Source: JANQFV01 sp964468185 (lineage in GTDB: Bacteria > Planctomycetota > Phycisphaerae > UBA1845 > Fen-1342). From it: a stretch of DNA of 64,000 nt. The stretch is from assembly GCA_964468185.1 (NCBI GenBank), contig CAYXTR010000014.1, positions 62,001 to 126,000 on the forward strand. Reading direction: 5' to 3'. The stretch's first letter is position 1. Each line of letters opens with the position of its first letter. The notes beneath the pieces are model-generated. The model searched no databases. It had not been told where the DNA came from and was given only the letters and a program-made list of their open reading frames with translations. Of the stretch, positions 34,167-42,108 are shown piece by piece. The translations under genes were made by a program, and so were the position numbers.

Positions 34167-36995
34167 ATGCTGCGTTCTCACACCGCGCCCGCTGCCATCC
34201 GCTGGCGGTCGCTGGGGCTGGCGTACTGCCTGCTCGCGGCCGGCGCAATCCTTGCGCCCGCCCAATCCACCAACCACCCCGCCCCCCTCGCACACTCCGA
34301 CCTCTACCGCCACCTCAAAGACTTCGACTTCAACGAACGCCCCCTCGGCAACTTCAGCGACACCCCCATGTACTGGCGACGGCTCGCCGGCCCCGGCCTG
34401 CCCACCTTCTCCTCCGGCCAGTTCGACGACCACACCGGTCACGAAGCGCCACCCTCGTTCCGCTTCGACATCCACGGCGGCAGCGTCGCCTACGAATACG
34501 CCCACACGGACCTGACCGTCTCTGCCGAGTCGGACTACGTCATCGAAGGCTACATCCGCGCGGAGGACCTCGAATTCGCCTCCGCCCTGCTCATGTGCCA
34601 CCTCGTCGACGAGTCCGGCGCCCTGATCGAAGGCAGCCGCCGCGTCAGCACGCCCATCAACTCCCAGTTTCCCACCGACGGCCGCGCCGAGCCCTGGCAG
34701 CCCTTCCGCGTCACACTCCTCGGCGAATACCCCGACGCCCACGCCCTCCGCATCCAGCTCTGGGTCCTGCAAAACCACGCCTTCCGCGAGCTCGACGAAG
34801 CCATCCCCGATCCCATCATCCGCCAGGAAGTCAACGCCCGGGTCTGGTTCGACGACATCACCATCATCCGCATGCCGCGCGTCCGCATGTGGTTCTCCAA
34901 CCCCGGCGGCCTCGTCAAACCCGGAGCCAGCGAGTCGTGCCACGTAGCCGTCCACAACGCCACCCTGGCCCCGCTCACCACCGCCGTCCGCGTCGAAGAC
35001 GACCAGCAACACGTCTATGTCCGCCAGGCGTACCCCCTCGAGCCGCGAGCGACCGAGCACTTCGAAATCGCCATCCCACGCGTACCCCCCGGCCTCTACC
35101 AGGCCTACGTGAGCCTTCAGGCCGGCGACGAGGTGTTATCGGAACGCTCCATCCGTTTCGCCGTCCTGCCCGAGGTCTTCTCCGGCGAAGCCCACTACGC
35201 CGAGCTGGGCGTCGACCTGGGCCGTTGGCCCGGCGGCGGGCTCGAAGGCGCCGCCGACCTCATCGCCACCCTCGGCTGCGGCGCCGTCAAGGTCGGCCTC
35301 CCCATGATGGGCGCTCCCAGCAACGACGACGAAGTCACCTACCTGCGCGAAGTGCGCGATCTCGCCCGCTTTCTCGCCCTCAACCAGATCGAAACCACCG
35401 GCACGATCCTCTCCGAACATCAGGCCAACCCCACCAACCCAGATCCGAACGCCTCCACTCTCCGCATGCTGCAATCCGACCCGGACTGGAACGATCTCGC
35501 CGGCCCCATCTTCGCCTACTTCGGCGGCTACGTCTTCTCCTGGCAGCTCGGCAATGAGCCAATTGAGCTGGCCAGCTCCATCGGCTGGAGCGCCGACACC
35601 ATCGATGAGCTGCGCGAAAAGCTCCGCCGGTTCCTTTCCGTCCCCCAACTCGTCATCCCCCGCCACATCCTTGATGTCGGACCGGCCAGCTGGCTCTATG
35701 ACTTGCTGGGCATGAAGTCACAGACCGCCGACACCGGTGCCGTCGTGCATGAACGGGTACACCCGTCGCAACGCCCACACGCCTACTCGTTCTGGGTCCC
35801 GGCTGAAATCCCCGCCAGCGCCATCCCCTGGCAACTCGCCTTCTGGCTCGAACGCGAGAACGAAGCCCGCTTCCAGATGTTCTCCAGCCACAATCCGGAC
35901 GACCCCGGCCCCGACCGCTGGCTCAGCCTCAGCCTGCGACGCGATCGCTCGCTGCCACTCGACATCCGACTCATGGACATGGCCCGCCGCATCGTACTCG
36001 CCGCCGCCGCAGGTCCGGACCGCGTCTACGTTCCCGCGCCGTTCCAACTGACGCAGTCGGGTGGCCAGCCGCACTGGCAGCCAACCGACGAATACGTGCC
36101 GCTCCGCACGCTCATGCACCACTTGTCCGGCAAGCGCGCCATCGCCACACTCCCGTTGGACGACGATGCCGTCGGAATCCTCTTCGGGCAGCATCAGCGC
36201 CACACACTGGTGATCTGGACCTGGCAACAGGGTGTCGCCAGCCGCCGGGCCCACTTGTACGTGGGCCCGGGCGCCTACGCCGTCGAGCTCGACGGCACGC
36301 GGCAAGCCCTCCGACGCCGCGGCGCACTGGCCACCATTCCCCTCCGCGCGTGCCCACTCATCGTCGAAAACGTCGACGCCCCCCTGCTGCTCCTGCAGAA
36401 CAGCTTCCAGATCGAACCGCGTTTCATCCAGCTCCACGACCCCGAGCCGCGACCGGTATTGACCCTCACAAACCACTACGACGAGCAGATTTCCGGCCTC
36501 ATCGAACTCAACCCCCCGGCCACCTGGCACGTCGCCCCCTCGCCGATGCGCGTCACCCTGGCGCCGGGTGAAACCTATCGACAAGTGCTGGACGTGAAAG
36601 TGCCGCCGCGGACCATCGCCTCAGAACAGGACCTCGGCATTCACTTCAAGCTCCAGAGCCCACGGCCCGTCGAAATGGAGTTCGCCGCAAAGCTTCGCAT
36701 CGGACTCAAGGACATCGACGTCGCTGCCAACGCCTGGTGGGAGGGTGCCGACGTCATCGTCCAGCAAACCCTGCGCAATCTGACCCCCAACAGCATCAGC
36801 TTCTCCGCCTTCTGCCAACCACCCCGGCGTGCCCTCCTCGAAGGCCTCTTTCTTGACGTGCTACCCGGCGAAGTCCGTGTCCTCAAATTCCGCGTCAAGG
36901 ACGCCGACGACCTCGCCGGTGAGCAGGTCTGGCTCGGCGTGCAGGAAGTCAACGGCCGACGCAGCCTGGATCAACTTGTACAGATCCCCGACTGA
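34167..36995 (+). CDS. Large exported glycoside-hydrolase-like protein
   Basis: The 942-residue protein has a signal peptide (about 1-32, ending APAQS), a beta-sandwich likely to bind carbohydrate (about 50-230), an Ig-like region (about 230-330), and a TIM-barrel-like region containing WQLGNEP, where E464 is placed like the acid/base Glu of clan A glycosidases. The C-terminal part has two more Ig-like domains. The nucleophile Glu cannot be placed by eye and the substrate is unknown. ATG 34167 was preferred over an upstream GTG. It precedes ricT by 77 bases in a long co-directional set. Confidence 0.75.
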   Translation: MLRSHTAPAAIRWRSLGLAYCLLAAGAILAPAQSTNHPAPLAHSDLYRHLKDFDFNERPLGNFSDTPMYWRRLAGPGLPTFSSGQFDDHTGHEAPPSFRFDIHGGSVAYEYAHTDLTVSAESDYVIEGYIRAEDLEFASALLMCHLVDESGALIEGSRRVSTPINSQFPTDGRAEPWQPFRVTLLGEYPDAHALRIQLWVLQNHAFRELDEAIPDPIIRQEVNARVWFDDITIIRMPRVRMWFSNPGGLVKPGASESCHVAVHNATLAPLTTAVRVEDDQQHVYVRQAYPLEPRATEHFEIAIPRVPPGLYQAYVSLQAGDEVLSERSIRFAVLPEVFSGEAHYAELGVDLGRWPGGGLEGAADLIATLGCGAVKVGLPMMGAPSNDDEVTYLREVRDLARFLALNQIETTGTILSEHQANPTNPDPNASTLRMLQSDPDWNDLAGPIFAYFGGYVFSWQLGNEPIELASSIGWSADTIDELREKLRRFLSVPQLVIPRHILDVGPASWLYDLLGMKSQTADTGAVVHERVHPSQRPHAYSFWVPAEIPASAIPWQLAFWLERENEARFQMFSSHNPDDPGPDRWLSLSLRRDRSLPLDIRLMDMARRIVLAAAAGPDRVYVPAPFQLTQSGGQPHWQPTDEYVPLRTLMHHLSGKRAIATLPLDDDAVGILFGQHQRHTLVIWTWQQGVASRRAHLYVGPGAYAVELDGTRQALRRRGALATIPLRACPLIVENVDAPLLLLQNSFQIEPRFIQLHDPEPRPVLTLTNHYDEQISGLIELNPPATWHVAPSPMRVTLAPGETYRQVLDVKVPPRTIASEQDLGIHFKLQSPRPVEMEFAAKLRIGLKDIDVAANAWWEGADVIVQQTLRNLTPNSISFSAFCQPPRRALLEGLFLDVLPGEVRVLKFRVKDADDLAGEQVWLGVQEVNGRRSLDQLVQIPD

Positions 36996-37072
36996 CGGCA
37001 CAATACAATCCTCGATGTAGCAAGCAGATACGTTGCGGCCCCGGGAGTCGTGGAGCCGCCACTGAGGCATAT

Positions 37073-38383
37073 ATGGACTGGGTCCCCAACAACGATCCCA
37101 ACGGCCCCGGCGATGCGGCCAACGAAGCACGCGAAACAGGCGGCGAGCGCAACGAACGCCCGAACGTCAAAGTCGCCCGCTACGGCGCCATGGGTTGGAT
37201 CGGCGAATTCGGACATAAGCCCGGACTCATCGTCCGCGCCGCCGACCGCTTGGTCCTGCAAACAGACCGCGGGATGGAACTCGGCGAGCCCATCGGCACG
37301 CCCTGCACCCAATGTGACCTCGTTGTACCGCGCGAGGCGTTGCAGGCCTACGTGAAAACCTCGGGCACGGAGTTCTGTCGTCCACGCGTCGGCCGCATCA
37401 TGCGCGTCGCCACCGAGGCGGATGTCAACGAGCAAGCGCACCTCAACGCCCACATCAACGACGACGTCGCCTACTGCGCCCAGTGCGCCCACGACCTCGA
37501 CCTCGATATGAAGATCATCACCGCCGAGCACCTGCTGGGCGGCGAACGGATCGTGTTCTACTTCGCGGCCCCTGCCCGCGTCGATTTCCGCCAACTCGTC
37601 AAACAGCTCGCGCAGCGCTACCGCACGCGCATCGAAATGCGACAGGTCGGCGCGCGTGACGAAGCCCGCCTGGTTGCCGACTACGAGGTCTGCGGCCGTG
37701 AATGCTGCTGCCGCAACTTCCTCAAAAAGCTGCGGCCCGTGAACATGAAGATGGCCAAACTCCAGAAATCAACCCTCGACCCCAGCAAGGTCTCGGGTCG
37801 CTGCGGCCGCTTGCGCTGCTGCTTGCGCTACGAGCACGAAGGCTACGAGACACTGGTCAGGACCCTGCCCCGCCTGAACAGCTACGTGGAAACCGAGTTT
37901 GGCATCGGCCAGGTGATCGACCGCCAGGTGCTGACCCAACTCGCTTCCGTTCGCTTCGAGGATAATCGCGTCATCGCCATCCCGGTCGAAGAAATCAAGG
38001 CCTTCAACGTCAAGCCGCCCGAACCAAAGCCCGAGCCGGAACGGCCGCCGCGTACCGAACGAAAACCTGCGCCCACCAAGCCGCCACCACCCAACCAACC
38101 GGAACCGGCGGCTCCTGCGGACGACACCGCTCAGGAAAGCACCGACCAAAGCCCACGCCGTGGCCGCCGCCGGCGACGACGACGCAAGGACAGCACCTCC
38201 GACGACCGCCGCCGACGCGAGAGCAATCCGGATCGCGACACTTCCGACAACCAGACCGACGCCGCGTCCAGCGATGCCAGCGAACAGGACGCTGACAGCC
38301 GCAAACGCGCATCGCGTCGCCGACGGCGCGGCGGCCGGCGGCGACCACGTCGACGTGACAGCGATTCATCCAGCGCGTCCTGA
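37073..38383 (+). CDS. ricT: RicT/YaaT-like PSP1-domain protein
   Basis: RicT (YaaT) with RicA and RicF binds an iron-sulfur cluster and promotes RNA processing and Spo0A phosphorelay activity in Bacillus. The 436-residue protein has the PSP1 core (about 130-300), the Cys-rich elements VCGRECCCRNFL and SGRCGRLRCCLRY typical of the family, and an extra N-terminal segment. Residues after about 310 are Pro/Glu-rich and then strongly Arg-rich (disordered, RNA-binding-like), much longer than usual. No RicA or RicF is seen. It is followed by the Minf_1886-like gene. Confidence 0.85.
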   Translation: MDWVPNNDPNGPGDAANEARETGGERNERPNVKVARYGAMGWIGEFGHKPGLIVRAADRLVLQTDRGMELGEPIGTPCTQCDLVVPREALQAYVKTSGTEFCRPRVGRIMRVATEADVNEQAHLNAHINDDVAYCAQCAHDLDLDMKIITAEHLLGGERIVFYFAAPARVDFRQLVKQLAQRYRTRIEMRQVGARDEARLVADYEVCGRECCCRNFLKKLRPVNMKMAKLQKSTLDPSKVSGRCGRLRCCLRYEHEGYETLVRTLPRLNSYVETEFGIGQVIDRQVLTQLASVRFEDNRVIAIPVEEIKAFNVKPPEPKPEPERPPRTERKPAPTKPPPPNQPEPAAPADDTAQESTDQSPRRGRRRRRRRKDSTSDDRRRRESNPDRDTSDNQTDAASSDASEQDADSRKRASRRRRRGGRRRPRRRDSDSSSAS

Positions 38384-38417
38384 TTCGGGAGGTTGCACAC
38401 AGGAGATGTCAATCGCA

Positions 38418-38828
38418 ATGGATGCCGATGCGATCGAACGCTTTGAGGCTGCCGTCCGACAAGACGGCCGCTATCCCCTGGAAGCCTTCGAGTTCCTGCA
38501 TCACGGCCTGGCACGCGCCACGCAACAGAAGCACGGCGAGCATAGCCCCGGCACGCCTCAGCACGTCACCGGCCAGGAGCTCTCCGTAGCGCTGCGCACC
38601 CTCGCCATCGAACGCTACGGCCAACTCGCCCCCGAAGTCCTTCGCCGCTGGAACATCCGCGCCACGCGCGGCTTCGGCGAAATGGTCTACCTCATGATCG
38701 ATGCCGGCCTGATGGGCAGGCAGGACTCCGACGACATCACCGACTTCGACCACGTCTATGACTTCCGCGCGGCGTTCAGCAGCTACACCATCACGCTTGA
38801 GGACTTCCCAACCCGTGAAAAAGACTGA
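38418..38828 (+). CDS. Minf_1886-like conserved protein
   Basis: The 136-residue protein resembles the Minf_1886 family of small bacterial proteins: YPLEAFEFLHHGL near residue 20, VTGQELSVALRTLAIE at about 52-67, and RGFGEMVYLMIDAGLMG at about 90-106. Function is unknown. Start uncertain: ATG 38418 lies 12 bases after AGGAG, whereas ATG 38406 abuts it. The 3' end overlaps the transporter start by 14 bases. Confidence 0.75.
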   Translation: MDADAIERFEAAVRQDGRYPLEAFEFLHHGLARATQQKHGEHSPGTPQHVTGQELSVALRTLAIERYGQLAPEVLRRWNIRATRGFGEMVYLMIDAGLMGRQDSDDITDFDHVYDFRAAFSSYTITLEDFPTREKD

Positions 38829-40143
38829 CCCCTCCACATCAGCCGCCGCCTACCTGCCGCACCTGCCCGAGCCCGCGCGGCGCTGGGTGCGTTTCGGCGC
38901 CCTGCTGCTCGCACTCGCGTTCTTCGGCTGGGTCGCCTACCGCCTGAAAACGGTACTCAATCCCCTGCTGATCGGCCTCGCCATCGCCTACATCCTCAAT
39001 CCCGTCGTCACCTGGCTTGAGCAACGCTCACACAGTGCTCGACTCACCGTCGTCGTCATCTGCTTCACACTGCTCGTGCTGCTGGTGGTCACCGTCGGCG
39101 TCTACATCGGCAGCCAGACGATCATCCATACCGCCGAGCTCCGTCAACGCATCCCTGAATACACCGAGCGCGCCCGCCAGTGGCTCGCCGACTACGTCGC
39201 AACCCAGCAAGCTACACCGCCCACGGGCACCGTCGACACCACCAGCACCGCGCCCACGACCGTCGCCGGGCCCCCGACACTGCCCGATCCCATGGTCGCG
39301 CTGCGCAACTGGTTCGAGCAGGCCATCCCCTTCGCCACCGAATACGGCCTGACCATCACCAATACTGCCCTCACCTACATCGGCCAGACTGTCTCCAGCG
39401 GCATGAACCTCATCTCGCTCATCGTCCTGATCCCGATGTACACCTTCTTCTTCCTCTGGCGCTTCAATGACATCGTCGCGTCCGTCCGCGACCACCTCCC
39501 AGCCGACTACCGCGGCGCCGTCGTCCACATCGTCAGCACCATCGACGCCGCCATCGCCAACTTCTTCCGCGGCCGCCTCATCGTCTGCCTGCTCGTCGGC
39601 ATCCTCACCGGCGTCGGCTGGTCACTGGTCGGCGTACCCGGCGCCCTGCTGCTCGGGACATTGGCCGGCATCCTGAACCTCGTCCCCTTCATGTCAATCC
39701 TCGCCCTGCCGCCGGCGTTGATTCTCGCTTATCTCAATGCCGCTGAGCTCGGCACCCCGTGGTTCTGGCCCGTTGCGCTCGTAATGGGTGTCTACGTCAT
39801 CGTGCAGGCCATCGAGTCCTTCCTCCTCAGTCCGCAAATCGAAGGCCGCACCTCCGGCCTGCATCCCATTGCCATCGTCGTCGCCCTGCTCATCGGCGCC
39901 GAACTCGCCGGCCTCCTCGGCATGCTGCTCGCCATTCCCATCGCCAGCACCCTGCGCACCCTCGGATCCCAGTGGATCCTGCCCGAAGTCAAGCGGTTGG
40001 CAGGTCACTCGGTATCTGCAACAATGACTGCTGACGGGTCCGCTTCATCCGAAGCCGCTTCCAGCGCTGGAAACCACACGTCCGAAAACGGACCCACAAC
40101 GGGCGCAGACATTAACGCGAGCCAGGACAAGCAAGATGAGTGA
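38815..40143 (+). CDS. AI-2E family transporter / PerM-like permease
   Basis: The 442-residue protein has about eight membrane helices, a large soluble loop after the third helix (about 95-175) and the conserved C-terminal stretch with GILNLVPFMSILALPPALIL and a PIASTLR segment, matching the AI-2E/PerM permease family. Members export autoinducer-2, sodium/proton or other small molecules; the substrate here is unknown. The start is GTG 38815, with GAGG 12 bases upstream, overlapping the previous gene. Its end overlaps the 49-residue gene at 40136. Confidence 0.88.
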   Translation: MKKTDPSTSAAAYLPHLPEPARRWVRFGALLLALAFFGWVAYRLKTVLNPLLIGLAIAYILNPVVTWLEQRSHSARLTVVVICFTLLVLLVVTVGVYIGSQTIIHTAELRQRIPEYTERARQWLADYVATQQATPPTGTVDTTSTAPTTVAGPPTLPDPMVALRNWFEQAIPFATEYGLTITNTALTYIGQTVSSGMNLISLIVLIPMYTFFFLWRFNDIVASVRDHLPADYRGAVVHIVSTIDAAIANFFRGRLIVCLLVGILTGVGWSLVGVPGALLLGTLAGILNLVPFMSILALPPALILAYLNAAELGTPWFWPVALVMGVYVIVQAIESFLLSPQIEGRTSGLHPIAIVVALLIGAELAGLLGMLLAIPIASTLRTLGSQWILPEVKRLAGHSVSATMTADGSASSEAASSAGNHTSENGPTTGADINASQDKQDE

Positions 40144-40285
40144 TTCACGCCATACACCCACTTCAGCCACGCCGTTCGGCAGCGACCCCACCAAACGCCG
40201 GTGGCCGCTGGTCGGGTGGATCGTCGCCTTCGCCGCGTGGTTCCTCATCCTGTTCTGGCTGGCGCTGGTCTACCCGGCACGGTAA
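40136..40285 (+). CDS. 49-residue single-pass membrane protein in an overlapping gene chain
   Basis: ATG 40136 begins within the last codons of the transporter gene (stop 40141-40143), and the TAA at 40283-40285 shares a base with the next ATG at 40285. The product has a polar N-terminus (MSDSRHTPTS), a basic KRRW and one hydrophobic helix of about 22 residues (residues 24-46). The overlaps on both sides suggest translational coupling. The product may be a small subunit or regulator of the adjacent transporter; that is inference. It is too short for usual gene calling. Confidence 0.65.
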   Translation: MSDSRHTPTSATPFGSDPTKRRWPLVGWIVAFAAWFLILFWLALVYPAR

Positions 40286-42108
40286 TGAGCACGTCACCTC
40301 AGACCATCGAGTTATCGGCGCTGGACGCTTTTCGCGCCGCCGATTTGCCGCCGGCAACCTGGGATAACAATCTCATCGCCCTGCGCACCAGGTGTACCGC
40401 ACTGGCGCGTGCGCTCGCAACCGTCGAGTTACCCACACACTGGCGCCCCGCGCTCGGCCTCGACGGTGCCCCCACCTTCCGCACCGAACAGCCCGGCGAG
40501 CCCGCGATGTGGCTCGGTGACACCACCATCCCGCACGCCCGCGCTGCCACCTTACTCGAACACTACACCCACGGCGGACGCAACCCGGCGCTTCCCGCGT
40601 TAGGAGCTGGCCACGAGCTCGTGCAGTTGCTCGCACTACTGCCGCGACACCTCGCCGTCTTCGTCTTCGAGCCCGATCTCACAACCCTCGCCGCCATCCT
40701 CCGCATGCACGACGTAGCCCCCGACATCCAGTCTGGGCGTTGCGTAATCGTGCCTCCGTCAGACCCCGTCGCATTTCTCGAAACCTACACCACTGACCAT
40801 CCCGGCCTGCAACCGCCAGCCCAGATCATCCTCGCCGACCTGGCGGAAGAAACCTGGGTCAGCAAGGTGCGCGCGGTCTGTGAGCAAATCGGCCAGACTG
40901 CGAACACCCGCCTGAACACTTTCGTCCAGAAGCATGAGCAGTCGTTGCTCACTGCGGCCAACACCCAATCCACCCCGCGCCTCGCCATCATTGCCTTCGC
41001 CCCCCACCCTCGCGCCCGCGTGCTCGCCCACGACCTCGCCGCTGCGGCCCAGGATCTCGGTTGGACCGCGACGGCCCGTACCGTCTCAGGCCCCCATGAC
41101 GTGCAAGCACTCGCACACGCCCACGCGCTCGTCGACTTCAGGCCCACACACACCCTCTGCATCAACCACGACCCGTCATTGCTGCCGATCGCAACACCCC
41201 GCGCAGCACAATGGCTCCTCGACGAAGCCGCTATCCCACATGCAGGCGCGTCGCGAGCCACCCTGCTGCTCGCCGCCACCCCACAGATCACCGCCCAGGC
41301 ATCCGAGCACCACCACACGACACTCTGGCCCTGGGCCTGCCGGCGCGAGACCACTGAACTTCCCTTGCCCCCGCCCGAAAACTACGTCCTCCTGGCAGCG
41401 GACCTCCCCGATGACAACCCGGAAAGCTGGGGCGTCCGCCAGACCAGCCACAAACGCCTCTGGCACAATCTGCGCGAACTGACCGCGAAAGCATGGCAAA
41501 ACCAACGCGGCATCCAAAACGACCAACTCCTGACCCAGGCCGAGCAAATCGCGGAGCTCCGCATCACCAATCCCGGCCTGCGCGCGCAATGGTGCGACCT
41601 CATCTGGCGCGCCATCGTGCCCGCCGTCGTGCTCGAGCAAATCACCCCAGCGCTAACGAGTGCCAGCATCTCCGTACTCGCGATCGGCCACGGCTGGCAC
41701 CGCCTCACCAGTCCACATCTCACGCCCTACGCCGACGACTGGTTTGCGCTGCACGAATCCGGCGACGACCTGCATCCTCGCGCCTGCATCCTCGCCGGCC
41801 ACACCGATCCGTTCGCCGCCCTCGCCGTTCATGCCGCCGGCCGCGGCTGGCCACTGCTCGTCCATCGCCTTGCCGCTACCCTGCCGTTGCCCGCCCTCGC
41901 CGACGTACTCCACCCCGCGCAGCACTACGCCTGCTTCGGCGACACCAAGACCCTGAGCCGGCTTCTCGACACACTGCACAGCGATGCGGCCCACCAGCGT
42001 CGCATGACCCGCGCGCGCCGGCACATCGCCGAACACCACACGTGGTCCCATCGGCTTCAGGCACTCCACGAACAACTGAAACACCCCCCGGGGGAACCCG
42101 CGCGATGA
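40285..42108 (+). CDS. Putative glycosyltransferase-like protein
   Basis: The 607-residue protein is probably cytoplasmic (no signal or membrane helix). Its middle reads like a Rossmann domain (LAVFVFEPDLTTLAAIL at about 130), and the C-terminal third, with DLHPRACILAGHTDPFAALAVHAAGRGWP and RRHIAEHHTWSHRLQAL, resembles CgeB/DUF3880-type GT4-like glycosyltransferases. The usual GT-B nucleotide-sugar residues cannot be pinned down, so the family is a guess. Its ATG overlaps the previous stop and its own stop overlaps the ATG of the 42105 gene. Downstream and upstream exported glycosidase-like genes favour a surface-glycan role. Confidence 0.7.
   Translation: MSTSPQTIELSALDAFRAADLPPATWDNNLIALRTRCTALARALATVELPTHWRPALGLDGAPTFRTEQPGEPAMWLGDTTIPHARAATLLEHYTHGGRNPALPALGAGHELVQLLALLPRHLAVFVFEPDLTTLAAILRMHDVAPDIQSGRCVIVPPSDPVAFLETYTTDHPGLQPPAQIILADLAEETWVSKVRAVCEQIGQTANTRLNTFVQKHEQSLLTAANTQSTPRLAIIAFAPHPRARVLAHDLAAAAQDLGWTATARTVSGPHDVQALAHAHALVDFRPTHTLCINHDPSLLPIATPRAAQWLLDEAAIPHAGASRATLLLAATPQITAQASEHHHTTLWPWACRRETTELPLPPPENYVLLAADLPDDNPESWGVRQTSHKRLWHNLRELTAKAWQNQRGIQNDQLLTQAEQIAELRITNPGLRAQWCDLIWRAIVPAVVLEQITPALTSASISVLAIGHGWHRLTSPHLTPYADDWFALHESGDDLHPRACILAGHTDPFAALAVHAAGRGWPLLVHRLAATLPLPALADVLHPAQHYACFGDTKTLSRLLDTLHSDAAHQRRMTRARRHIAEHHTWSHRLQALHEQLKHPPGEPAR

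Noticed and set aside
34157..35557. A 466-codon plus-strand frame over the first glycosidase-like gene
   Set aside because: Arg/Pro/His-rich out-of-frame shadow; the 34167 frame has a signal peptide and family-like segments.
41493..42104. 204-residue N-terminal extension of the 42105 glycosidase-like gene
   Set aside because: It is out-of-frame shadow of the preceding gene and would precede an obvious signal peptide; ATG 42105 overlaps the previous stop.
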